From positions 296,955-360,954 of the forward strand of contig PNMI01000001.1 of NCBI GenBank assembly GCA_013823565.1: a DNA stretch of 64,000 nt, given 5' to 3'. Source of the DNA: Sphingobacteriaceae bacterium. GTDB taxonomy: Bacteria > Bacteroidota > Bacteroidia > B-17B0 > Aurantibacillaceae. Position numbers and translations under genes: made by a program. The notes under the pieces are model-generated. The model did no database searches and had not been told where the DNA came from. It saw only the letters and a list, made by a program, of their open reading frames with translations. Shown one piece after another: positions 9,901-17,830 of the stretch; position 1 is the stretch's first letter; each line of letters begins with the position of its first letter.

Positions 9901-11755
9901 TTCGTTAACAGCCACTAATTTAACAGCTGGCACTTATACAGCTCAATTGATTGATGCCAAAGGTTGTACGGTTACAGCAAATGCTATTATAAACGAACCT
10001 TTACCATTAAGTATTACATCAGCTTCCGTAACAAATGTGTTGTGTTTTGGACAAAACAATGGTTCTGTTAATGTTTCTGTTTCGGGCGGCTCTTCAATTT
10101 ATTCTTATTCATGGAGTCCAAATGTTTCTTCATCAGCTATTGCTTCAAATTTAATTTCAGGTAATTATACTGTTTTTGTAAATGATAATAATAATTGTAA
10201 TACATCATTATCACTGATAGTAAATGAACCTTCGTTATTAATATCTACGATTTCAAACACTACAAATCCAATTTGTTATAATACAACAGGAGCTTCTACA
10301 GTGGCTGTTTCGGGAGGAACAATGCCTTATATATATAATTGGTCAACTACTCCTGTTCAAACAGGAAGTAGTGTGGGAAATCTATATGCAGGAAATTATA
10401 CAGTTAGTGTTATTGATGCCAATGGATGTTCAGTATCAAATACTTTAACAATTATAGAACCAACTCAAATTATAACGAGTTTAAGTACTAGTGATACAAT
10501 TTGTATTGGTCAACAAGCAAATATAATGGCAGGTGCTAATGGAGGCGCAGGAAATTATTACTACACATGGCAACCATCAGGAATAATTAACAGTGGAACA
10601 TTGAGCGTTAGCCCAACAGTTAATACAACATATACTGTGGTAGCATTTGATCAAAATGGATGTGCGGGAATTGAAGATAGTATTAATGTTATTGTTTATG
10701 ATTTAACTTCTGCAAATGTTCAAGTTACAGGACAAACTCCAATTTGCTTTGGTCAGGTGAGTATAATTGAGGGACAGGTAAATGGTAATACAGGACCAGT
10801 AAATATATCATGGAATAATGGATTAGGAAACACAATAGGTCCTTTTATAGAACAACCTATTAATTCTATGACATATATCATGACAGTTACTAATGCATGC
10901 GGATTGTCTGTATCCGATTCGGTAAGTATTACTTTTAATCCACCTCCTGTTATTAATATTATTTCTGATACAATAAAAGGATGTGCCCCAAGTATTATTA
11001 ATTTTTCTGATAGTTCAATTACAGGTAACTCATTAGATCCAATCACATCTTGGAGTTGGGATTTTGGAGATGGAATTATTTCTACTTCTCAAAATCCTTC
11101 ACATGTTTTTAATAATGCAGGAACATACACGGTTAATTTAACTGTTACTACAGATGCTGGTTGCACAGCTAACAGTAGTTCGAATCCCATTATAATTAAT
11201 GCTTATAGTGCTCCAGTTGCAAATTTCTCAACCAATATGATTGATTTTGATATTCCATACGATGTTTTGCATTGTACTAACTTATCAAATGGCGGCATTA
11301 CTTACGAATGGAGTTTTGGAGATGGTTCATTTTCTAACGATATAAATCCAAGCTATTTATATAATAGCATCGGTCAGCATCAAATTCAATTAGTGGTGTC
11401 TAATCAGTATGGATGTAAAGATACTGCGGTTGCAGAAATAGTGACACATTCAGATGTTATATTTCCAAATGCATTTACTCCAAATCCAGACGGAAGTTCG
11501 GGAGGCTCTTATACAATAAGTAGTTTGGATAACGATGTGTTTTTTCCATATACATCAGGAGTGATTGATTTTAAATTACAGATTTACGATAGATGGGGAG
11601 AATTGATTTTTGAATCAACGGATGTTAAAACTGGTTGGGACGGATATTATAGAGGCAAACTTTGCCAAATGGGAGTTTATGTTTGGAAAGCATATGTAAA
11701 ATTAAATGATAGTAGAATATTTAAAAAAACAGGAGACGTGACATTGTTGAGATAA
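3974..11755 (+). CDS. giant SprB-like surface adhesin, SprB repeats + PKD domains + gliding motility-associated C-terminal (T9SS type B) domain
   Basis: 2593 aa; about 19 repeats of the form NVSCFGGSNGxxxxxVxGGTxPYxYxWSPxGG...GxYTVxVTDxxGC. C-terminus FPNAFTPNPDG...YDRWGELIFESTD...GWDGYYRGK...GVYVWKAYVK. Confidence 0.95.
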   Translation: MSRRILYIFIIVLITRFSCYATHIVGGSLTYVYNGGSNYTITLKLYRDCGAGTAALPGSVLISVLGNNGAPFSPSKDISIPLGTVTNVPSNLSPCAIPPNPLPCVQEAVYTKTVNNLPSNFGGYHLYYQIVARNLTLTNVNAACSCIGESFYAHIPGTNETNIWNENFSLANGTTIDNGTTAWATTSGSVAPNSAMVNNNLFEIKGANNAKYTWTSQNINISSCTSVGVTVNLKESGTLDANDSILVYYRLNGGAMTLFPTNGFKADDFTSALASVTGLVGTNLEIIIRTRFDGNSPNSEIYKIDDIDVNCFSGPFISNSNPVFNLFPPLFICVNQPFSFNHAATDVDGDSLVYSLYTPFDGDNAAGPLDPTFPANTASFTPITFLPGFSTTSPLGSPLSLNSSTGLLTGTPTIQGQFVVGVMVKEYRNGVYIGQTLRDFQFNVLNCPQPPPAITLNNVSVNDGCSKPLIASGITAASATWNSISPGAPGAYNNYLSCTSGCLTPTVSAIGTPPPFVDYLVCGNSISCAGTFVCDTLRVTFNSTLGVNIQPSNPTLCFGQTSTTLTALGSGGTPPYSYLWNNVNASQNIFVGVGTYNVKVTDGSGCPPAFNTIIVTSYSVPINANPGPDKTICKQNPLATINATVTGAVGGIWSGGLGSFSPNNTTLTNLNYTPSAAELAAGSATLFLTTTGNGNCPLDIDTLVIQYSNFTAASTTSVININCFGETNGSSSISLTGGTGPFSYSWSTVPTQTTNSVTNLSLGTYSITVVDGIGCTQVSTVVITQPPVMSIISTATNVSCNGGNNGALTTTVSGGTSPYTYLWLNTGQTSSGISNLGAGIYTLQVTDAKGCVTTHTTTVTEPTVLNVSLTGTNVSCFNGSTGSVSSTVSGGTSGYTYSWSPGGSTGSSITNVVSGAYTLIVTDSKGCVKSQTTTLTQPAALLAIPSVTNESCNYLNNGIASISASGGTSGYTYQWLPGLQTATSITNLSAGVYTVNVTDSQGCVTTTIATVTEPSTLSVNISNQINVSCFGGSNGSVSSSGLGGTPNYSYSWLPGGSTNAVLSGVQAGTYSLTVTDAKSCQTQTTVVITQPSVLNVSAGVTNVSCNGGNNGIISISPTGGNSPYLHTLFPGNIVSSNFASLSPGNYTVVTSDANNCLNTTTVNVSQPTTISSVVSYTNSNCGFQNGVASIAITSGGLPPFTYQWLPSGGTSSVTTNLFAGSYSVTVFDGNGCLTSNIVNINDIEGPVVSIASTTNVSCYGGSNGSAIATFSAGTGPFTYSWSPSGGNSLVANSLSIGTYVIKVTDNLGCIGLATTPLIIQPLPITTVLSHTNVSCFNGSNGIASVVASGGTPGYTYSWTPTGNISSSISGLTSGTYTVQVKDSYSCTSTNTIAVTQPTSSISLSVVSNSVSCFGGTNGSVIATANGGTLPYSYLWNGVGVSGNVLSNITAGTYTVTGTDFNGCAITNTVAVIEPPVISLLMSSVNSNCSNASGQASVSATGGAGSYTYQWSPNGVINSLNTNLLSGNYSVTVQDANGCSASNSISVLNNPAPTVNISGVSNVSCYGGSNGTATVNVVGGTGPFIYIWSPLGGNGNVGTNLSVGIYTVQVFSNNGCTVQATTPMITQPLPITTVLSHTNVSCFGGSNGMASIVANGGMPGYTYSWTPGGNTSTSISGLIQGTYTVQVKDSYSCTSTNTIVVSQPTLLSVNISSLTNVSCFGGNDGNATLNVLGGTSPFSYNWLPYGGNGSTVSGLINGTYTVNITDVNSCATSTIITIAQPSMALSATINSTGASCFGGTDGTATVNVIGGTTNYNYQWSPNGGNLSTATNLSAGNYLVTISDANNCQLTTPISVNQPSILTGTLITDDATCGLANGSIISQINGGTSPYSYSWNSGAYSTANVINIPANSYSLNVTDANNCMLTYSTIVNNLAGPTIGVVSTTSVLCNGDNNATATATISNAVLPYSFNWMPNGSNSLTATNLTAGTYTAQLIDAKGCTVTANAIINEPLPLSITSASVTNVLCFGQNNGSVNVSVSGGSSIYSYSWSPNVSSSAIASNLISGNYTVFVNDNNNCNTSLSLIVNEPSLLISTISNTTNPICYNTTGASTVAVSGGTMPYIYNWSTTPVQTGSSVGNLYAGNYTVSVIDANGCSVSNTLTIIEPTQIITSLSTSDTICIGQQANIMAGANGGAGNYYYTWQPSGIINSGTLSVSPTVNTTYTVVAFDQNGCAGIEDSINVIVYDLTSANVQVTGQTPICFGQVSIIEGQVNGNTGPVNISWNNGLGNTIGPFIEQPINSMTYIMTVTNACGLSVSDSVSITFNPPPVINIISDTIKGCAPSIINFSDSSITGNSLDPITSWSWDFGDGIISTSQNPSHVFNNAGTYTVNLTVTTDAGCTANSSSNPIIINAYSAPVANFSTNMIDFDIPYDVLHCTNLSNGGITYEWSFGDGSFSNDINPSYLYNSIGQHQIQLVVSNQYGCKDTAVAEIVTHSDVIFPNAFTPNPDGSSGGSYTISSLDNDVFFPYTSGVIDFKLQIYDRWGELIFESTDVKTGWDGYYRGKLCQMGVYVWKAYVKLNDSRIFKKTGDVTLLR

Positions 11756-11758
11756 AAG

Positions 11759-12760
11759 ATGAGAAAGATTTATTTAAATATGATTGTAGTAATGTTGTTG
11801 AAAGTACTTCCTGTATTGTCGCAGGATATGCATTTTTCGCAATTTTATGCATCTCCATTATATTTAAATCCAGCATTTGCGGGCGCCAATGTTTGCTCTA
11901 GATTTTCATTAACGTATAGAAATCAATGGCCAGGAGTATCAACAGCTTATAAATCATATTTAGGTTCCTTCGATCATTGTTTTAGTAAAAATAACATTGG
12001 CGTTGGATTACAATTTGCTAGCGATATTTCCGGAACGGGCGGATTAAAAACAACGATGATAAATCCACTCATTTCTTATGAAACTACTTTATCAAGAAAA
12101 TATTCTTTACGCTTTGGTGTTCAGCCTGGAGTTACAATGAAAAGTATTGAGATGAGTAAGTTAACATTTGGGGATCAATTGTATAGAGGTGGAAACGTGA
12201 CGACTGTTGAATCTCCGACCTTATCTAGAACTTTTTTTGATTTTGGGGCAGGTGCAATTTTTTATGGTTCTAATTTTTGGATTGGTACTTCTGCATACCA
12301 CTTAAATAAACCTAATGAGTCGTTATTTGGAATTAGTAATACACGATTGCCGATTCGATACTCTGTTCATGGAGGATATAAATACAATTTGAATCAAGAT
12401 GAGAAGCCTGGAGATATAAAAAAAACATTAACAGCAGCTTTTAATTATAGAGGTCAAGAAAAGTTCGATCAATTTGATATTGGAGTTTATTATACAAGAT
12501 CAATTTTAAATATTGGATTATGGTATAGGGGAATTCCTGTATTAAAATCGTATAAGCCAGGGTATAAAAACAATGACGCTTTTGTTTTGATTATAGGTTT
12601 AGAAATGGAAAGATTTAATATTGGATACAGTTATGATATTACAATTTCTGAATTATCAAATGTTACAAAAGGTTCTCATGAAATCACCTTAAGTTTTCAA
12701 ATGTGTAAAATCAAACAAAAAAAGAAAAAACTACAATTAATATCATGTCCAAAATTTTAA
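11759..12760 (+). CDS. PorP/SprF family type IX secretion system membrane protein
   Basis: QDMHFSQFYASPLYLNPAFAGA start and GYSYDITISELSNVTKGSHEITLSF end are typical of PorP/SprF. Confidence 0.95.
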   Translation: MRKIYLNMIVVMLLKVLPVLSQDMHFSQFYASPLYLNPAFAGANVCSRFSLTYRNQWPGVSTAYKSYLGSFDHCFSKNNIGVGLQFASDISGTGGLKTTMINPLISYETTLSRKYSLRFGVQPGVTMKSIEMSKLTFGDQLYRGGNVTTVESPTLSRTFFDFGAGAIFYGSNFWIGTSAYHLNKPNESLFGISNTRLPIRYSVHGGYKYNLNQDEKPGDIKKTLTAAFNYRGQEKFDQFDIGVYYTRSILNIGLWYRGIPVLKSYKPGYKNNDAFVLIIGLEMERFNIGYSYDITISELSNVTKGSHEITLSFQMCKIKQKKKKLQLISCPKF

Positions 12761-12771
12761 AACCATAACTT

Positions 12772-13212
12772 ATGAAATCAATCATTTATTTTTCTCAAGC
12801 AGTATTAATAGGCCTATCTTTTTTACTGTATTCTTTTGTTACTAATCCTCCTTGTGAGTCTGATGAGTTTGTAGATAGTTGTGCCCCTGCCTTAGGAAAT
12901 TTTGTATTTATCAAAACATTTAATATCAACGTTGATAAGCCAGGAAATAAAACAGAATATTCATATGTGTTAAGCCGTGATTCTGAATATAAAATTGTAG
13001 TATGCGATCAAAATGACCCTGGCAAAAAAATGATCATAAATTTTTACGATAGAAGTAAAAAGTTAATAGCTTCTAATTATTTAAAAAGCAGTAAAAAAAT
13101 ATTTCCTACTGTAAGTTATAAATGCGCTGCAACAGGAGTTTATTATGTAGAAGCTTTTTTTGAAGGTGATAAAAGTGGATGTGGTATAAATATCTTAGGA
13201 TTTAAAAAATAA
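12772..13212 (+). CDS. small secreted Cys-containing protein, paralog of 3496..3951
   Basis: GKKMIINFYD, KCAATGVYYVEAFFEGDKSGCGINILGF; hydrophobic N-terminus. Confidence 0.75.
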   Translation: MKSIIYFSQAVLIGLSFLLYSFVTNPPCESDEFVDSCAPALGNFVFIKTFNINVDKPGNKTEYSYVLSRDSEYKIVVCDQNDPGKKMIINFYDRSKKLIASNYLKSSKKIFPTVSYKCAATGVYYVEAFFEGDKSGCGINILGFKK

Positions 13213-13220
13213 TTTAATAC

Positions 13221-14561
13221 ATGAAAAATTGGTTACTTGTATTTTTTGTATCCGTTTTAGCTAGCAAAACGTTAGCCCAGTCGGTAGGTGGAAGCACATC
13301 TGGTTCTACCTATTTTTGTATACCGACTAATTCGGGTTTTGTTTCCTTAAGTGGCTTTTCTGGAACAATTCAACATTGGGAATCTTCGATAAATAATGGG
13401 TTAAACTGGACATTTATCTCAAATCCTACAACAACACAAAATTATAGTAATCTTAGTCAAACAACTTGGTTTAGGGCTATTGTTAAAAATGGTGTTTTTC
13501 CTCCCGATACATCAACAATATCTATTATTACCATTCACACTGCTGCCTTTGGTGGAAATATTTCTGGTGGAGGCTCGTTTTGTGTATCAGCACCTTCAGG
13601 TACATTAAGTTTGAGTAATCAAGTTGGGCAGGTGTCGTTTTGGGAATATTCTGTTAATGGTGGCGCATTGTGGACAATGATTACTAATACATTATCTACA
13701 TTACCTTATTTGCCAGTTACTCAAAACACAATCTATCGTGCTATTGTTCAAAATGTTTCTGTATGTCCAAAAGACACTTCCGATGAAGTTTCATTTATTA
13801 TTTCTCAACCAACAGTAGCAGGTTTTTTGCAGCAAAATGATACCGCCTGTTATGCTAATAATCTTGATACGCTCAATTTAAGTGGACAAACAGGAAATGT
13901 GATGGATTGGATTTATTCTACCAACTCAGGCGCTTCATGGAATTTAGTTGGGAGTACACAGAGTGCATATACATACTCAAATATTACTCAAACCACTTTA
14001 TATAGAGTTCTTGTTAAAAATGGCGCATGTCCAGAAGATACAACTTTACCTGTTAAAATTGTGGTTGTAAATGCTAACGTTGCTTCCGCAGGTTCAGATA
14101 AAACAATAACAAGATATGAGAGTGTTCAATTAAACGGAAGTGGAAATGGAACTCCAGAATGGACTCCTAATACTGAAATAAGTAATCCAAATATTTTTAC
14201 TCCAATTGTTACACCGAGTAATACAACAACTTATATATTAACATTAACCGATCAGCATTCTTGTTTTAGCTCTGATTCTGTAACGATTACTGTTATCATT
14301 CCATTTCCAAATGCAATTACTCCAAATGGAGATGATGTTAATGATTATTTTTTAATCGATAATATTCAATTATATAAACAAAGTTCATTATTAATTTTTA
14401 ATAGATGGGGTAATTTGGTATACAAAGCATCACCTTATAATAATGAATGGAATGGGAAATCTAAAAGTGGTAATGATCTTCCAGATGATATATATTATTA
14501 CACTTTAGATTATGGAGTAGGAGAAAAGCCTATTTCAGGATATGTATTAATTAAACGATAA
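13221..14561 (+). CDS. T9SS type B (gliding motility-associated C-terminal domain) surface protein
   Basis: Three ~90-aa Ig-like repeats; C-terminus FPNAITPNGDDVNDYFLI...IFNRWGNLVYKAS...WNGKSKSGNDLPDDIYYYTLDYG. Confidence 0.9.
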   Translation: MKNWLLVFFVSVLASKTLAQSVGGSTSGSTYFCIPTNSGFVSLSGFSGTIQHWESSINNGLNWTFISNPTTTQNYSNLSQTTWFRAIVKNGVFPPDTSTISIITIHTAAFGGNISGGGSFCVSAPSGTLSLSNQVGQVSFWEYSVNGGALWTMITNTLSTLPYLPVTQNTIYRAIVQNVSVCPKDTSDEVSFIISQPTVAGFLQQNDTACYANNLDTLNLSGQTGNVMDWIYSTNSGASWNLVGSTQSAYTYSNITQTTLYRVLVKNGACPEDTTLPVKIVVVNANVASAGSDKTITRYESVQLNGSGNGTPEWTPNTEISNPNIFTPIVTPSNTTTYILTLTDQHSCFSSDSVTITVIIPFPNAITPNGDDVNDYFLIDNIQLYKQSSLLIFNRWGNLVYKASPYNNEWNGKSKSGNDLPDDIYYYTLDYGVGEKPISGYVLIKR

Positions 14562-14568
14562 AAATATA

Positions 14569-15495
14569 ATGAAGAAATTTATTTACAGTGTCATTTTATT
14601 CATCGTAACAAATGAATCTTTTTGTCAACAAGATCCAATGTACTCTATGTATATGTTTGATAAAGTATTAATCAATCCAGCATATACGGGAAGCTCAAAT
14701 TGGGCAGTTGGTACAGTAAAGTATAGAAATCAATTTATTGGAATGGCTGGTAATCCAGTAACTCAAACATTTAACTTTCATTCACCGATACAAAGCAAAC
14801 ATATTGGAGTAGGTATAAAAGTAATTAATGATAAGATTGCCATTATGAATACTTTGAATGCTGCTTTACTATTGTCATATCACTTAAATCTTGCAGGTGG
14901 AAAATTATCAGCAGGTATTGATGCAGGTATTTACAATAGAAAAATAGATTATTCAAAATTAATATTAAGTAGTAGAGGAGATAATTCTATTCCTACTTCA
15001 GCACAATCGTCTCTTGTTCCAGATTTATCTTGGGGTTTATATTATCAAAAAAAGCAATGGTATGTTGGTTTCTCACAGTATCATTTAATTAAAACAAGTT
15101 TTAATGATAAAGCAATATCAAAATCTAATTCAAAATTAGCGAATCACTTGTATTTTATTGCGGGAAATGTATTTACACTTAATAAATATTGGACGGTAGA
15201 ACCTAGTATGTTATTAAAAATTCAACCCTCAAGTGCAACGCAATTAGATTTTAATACGATGCTTTATTATCAAGATAAATTTGGAGCAGGAATCCAATAT
15301 CGCACAGGAGATGCAATAGCTGCTGTTGTTAGATATAACGTAATAGAAAGTTTAAGAATTACTTATTCATATGATATTACAATATCAAAATTATCAGGTT
15401 ACTCAAAAGGAGCCCATGAAATTATGATATCTTATGGGATTAAATTACCTCCGCCTCCAGTTCAAAAAGAAACCCATCCTAGATATTATTTCTAA
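14569..15495 (+). CDS. PorP/SprF family type IX secretion system membrane protein
   Basis: QQDPMYSMYMFDKVLINPAYTGSS ... ITYSYDITISKLSGYSKGAHEIMISY. Confidence 0.95.
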   Translation: MKKFIYSVILFIVTNESFCQQDPMYSMYMFDKVLINPAYTGSSNWAVGTVKYRNQFIGMAGNPVTQTFNFHSPIQSKHIGVGIKVINDKIAIMNTLNAALLLSYHLNLAGGKLSAGIDAGIYNRKIDYSKLILSSRGDNSIPTSAQSSLVPDLSWGLYYQKKQWYVGFSQYHLIKTSFNDKAISKSNSKLANHLYFIAGNVFTLNKYWTVEPSMLLKIQPSSATQLDFNTMLYYQDKFGAGIQYRTGDAIAAVVRYNVIESLRITYSYDITISKLSGYSKGAHEIMISYGIKLPPPPVQKETHPRYYF

Positions 15496-15497
15496 AT

Positions 15498-17546
15498 ATG
15501 GAAATGTATAGATTTATTAAAATGAAAAAAACACTAATTGTAATAATAATATTGTACGTAATGCCTGTTTTTTCTCAACGAAATTTAGAGAAAGGCGATA
15601 GGTATTTCAATATTAATCAGTTCGAATCTGCTATTAAATATTATACGATGGATTTGACTTCTAAAAATAAGAAAGCTGCAGAAAAGTCAGCTCAAAAATT
15701 AGCAGACTGTTATCGTATTATAGGCGAATTTGAAAAAGCAGAAGAGCTGTATAGAAAAATATTAAAACGAAAAAAGAAAGATCCTATTCATTATTTAAAT
15801 TATGCATTGTCTTTAAAAAGTAGTGCTAAATATGCAGAAGCAAAATTACAGTTTGAAGAATACATAAAGTTAAAACCTGAAGATTTAATGGGGCCAGTTT
15901 ACCTCCAATCATGTGATTCTGCACAAAAATGGTTAGATGAAACGATAGGCAAAGAAGTAAAAAGCATTGATAAAATCAATACCGAGTATTCAGAGTTCAG
16001 CCCTTGTATTTATAATCATAAATTATATTTTTCTTCTTCTAGACCAGGAAGTAAGCAAGCTTTAATCAGTTTTGATGGAGGAGGTGAAGTTCATAGATTA
16101 GATATTTATAATATTGATTTTAGTCGTATAGATGTAAAAGAAGATATAAAAACAGATATAGTAAATTTTAAGGAAATTAATTCACCAAAACACGAAGGAG
16201 CGATTTGTTTCTCTAAAGATGGTAAGGAGCTATATTTTACCAAAACAGTAAAAGGAAATAGAAATGAAAAAACGAATGATATTTTAAATACACTTCAAAT
16301 ATTTTATAGTAAAATAGATTCTACTGGAAAATGGACAGAGCCTAAAAGTGCTTTTTCGTTTAATAGTACAAATTATTCGGTAGCTCACCCAAGTCTTTCT
16401 CCTGATGGAAATACTATTTTCTTTATGTCTGATATGAAAAATGGATTTGGAAAAACAGATATTTACTATTGTATTAAACAAACTAACGGAAAGTGGAGTC
16501 CTCCAAGAAACATAGGAAATTCTATAAATACGTTTGGTTATGAAATGTTTCCCTTTATTTCTGAATCAGGGATACTGTATTTTTCATCTAACGCTCATCC
16601 AGGAATGGGGCAGTTGGATGTTTTTGAAGCAAGTTTAGTGGATGGCAAATGGACCAATGTTAAAAACGTGAAGCCTCCTATCAACTCAATTGGAAATGAT
16701 TTTGGAATTGTATTAGATGGTTTAAATCATCATGGTTTTTTTAGTTCAGACAGATTTAATGGAAAAGGATTGGAGGATATTTATAGTTTTGCTGATGAGC
16801 AACCCATAACTTTAAATTTTGAAAATGATACATTATACTTTAGAGACAAAAGTATTTTTGATGAGGTTAAATATAAAATCACTAATGAAAAAGATAAGTC
16901 AGAAGTTGAATTGCTTGCTGTAAACGGAGTGTTTAAAGTTAAGGTAGAAAAAATGACTCCATATAAAATGGTAGCTCGAAAAAATGGGATGTTGTTTAAT
17001 AAAATTTTCTTTGAATATAATCATCAACAAACTATTTATGATTTAAAACTAAAAGTAACCTCAAAACCTATTTTATTAGACGGACTTTTTAATTTTTCGA
17101 AAAGCACTAATGATAAAGAAACGAATTTGACTATCACTGATTCTACAGGTTTAGAAAGCAAACATCAAATACGGAGTTTTTATAGTATTTGCGACACAAT
17201 TAAAGTCAATCAAAACTATCAAATCACCACAAAAAAACTTGCCGAGGCATTGAATTTAAGTGATAATAAAGTTTTTGATGATCGCACGATTCATTTAAAA
17301 ATAAAAGTTTTTTCCTCTAATTTAAGTCTTGAAAATACAGCTGTTGTAATAAAAGAAAATGAAAAAATTATTACAACATTAAACAATAGTGCTAATGGAG
17401 AGTTTAATTGTTATTTAAAATATAACTATCCTAAAAAATATACTATAGAGATCTCATCGGATGGCTTCACTACAAAAAATATAGAATTTGAAACTAGAGA
17501 AAATCAGTATGCAGATATTCTTGAAGTGGAACTTTTTGGAAAATAA
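15498..17546 (+). CDS. TPR + PD40/WD40-like propeller protein, PorE/SprE-operon-like, no OmpA domain visible
   Basis: N-terminal TPR (GDRYFNINQFESAIKYYTMDL, EFEKAEELYRKIL); PD40 motifs (SFNSTNYSVAHPSLSPDGNTIFFMSDMKNGFGKTDIYY). Start may be ATG 15522. Confidence 0.85.
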   Translation: MEMYRFIKMKKTLIVIIILYVMPVFSQRNLEKGDRYFNINQFESAIKYYTMDLTSKNKKAAEKSAQKLADCYRIIGEFEKAEELYRKILKRKKKDPIHYLNYALSLKSSAKYAEAKLQFEEYIKLKPEDLMGPVYLQSCDSAQKWLDETIGKEVKSIDKINTEYSEFSPCIYNHKLYFSSSRPGSKQALISFDGGGEVHRLDIYNIDFSRIDVKEDIKTDIVNFKEINSPKHEGAICFSKDGKELYFTKTVKGNRNEKTNDILNTLQIFYSKIDSTGKWTEPKSAFSFNSTNYSVAHPSLSPDGNTIFFMSDMKNGFGKTDIYYCIKQTNGKWSPPRNIGNSINTFGYEMFPFISESGILYFSSNAHPGMGQLDVFEASLVDGKWTNVKNVKPPINSIGNDFGIVLDGLNHHGFFSSDRFNGKGLEDIYSFADEQPITLNFENDTLYFRDKSIFDEVKYKITNEKDKSEVELLAVNGVFKVKVEKMTPYKMVARKNGMLFNKIFFEYNHQQTIYDLKLKVTSKPILLDGLFNFSKSTNDKETNLTITDSTGLESKHQIRSFYSICDTIKVNQNYQITTKKLAEALNLSDNKVFDDRTIHLKIKVFSSNLSLENTAVVIKENEKIITTLNNSANGEFNCYLKYNYPKKYTIEISSDGFTTKNIEFETRENQYADILEVELFGK

Positions 17547-17688
17547 GTTTTTTGGAGAGTAAGGGCGAGTATTTTATCGATTTTGTTTGTCCCGCATTAT
17601 GTTGTTCGAGTCTAAGTTCTAAATTCTCACAATGTCCTTTGTAAAAAGACATGTCAATTTCACTTTGAATAACATAAGCATAAAACAT
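17494..17688 (-). pseudogene. truncated GIY-YIG nuclease-like ORF
   Basis: MFYAYVIQSEIDMSFYKGHCENLELRLEQHNAGQTKSIKYS matches the GIY-YIG/UvrC-like N-terminal pattern. The conserved C-terminal half is missing, and the ORF overlaps the 3' end of the convergent gene. Confidence 0.6.
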
Positions 17689-17704
17689 ATTTCAAAATCA
17701 ATTG

Positions 17705-17776
17705 TGGCTCCGGTAGGAATCGAACCTACATCAAACGTTTAGGAAACGCTTATTCTATCCATTGAACTACGGTGCC
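17705..17776 (-). tRNA. tRNA-Arg (anticodon CCT)
   Basis: Reverse complement folds to a cloverleaf: acceptor GGCACCG/CGGAGCC (A4:A69 mismatch), anticodon loop TTCCTAA, T-arm GTAGG-TTCGATT-CCTAC. Confidence 0.9.
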
Positions 17777-17830
17777 AGTAATGAGTTTAAATTTAATCTT
17801 TAGTTTTCAATTTTATTTCGAAATATAAAA

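Noticed and set aside
6120-10470. Regular ~230-bp repetition that could be mistaken for satellite or CRISPR-like DNA
   Set aside because: Fully in frame within the 2593-aa ORF and explained by SprB-type protein repeats.
10753-11046. - strand ORF of 97 aa inside the giant adhesin
   Set aside because: Shadow ORF of a low-complexity Thr/Asn/Ser-rich coding region. The same reasoning covers 4426..4611, 44722..44976, 48468..48785, 49747..49995, 49766..49999 and 51862..52083.
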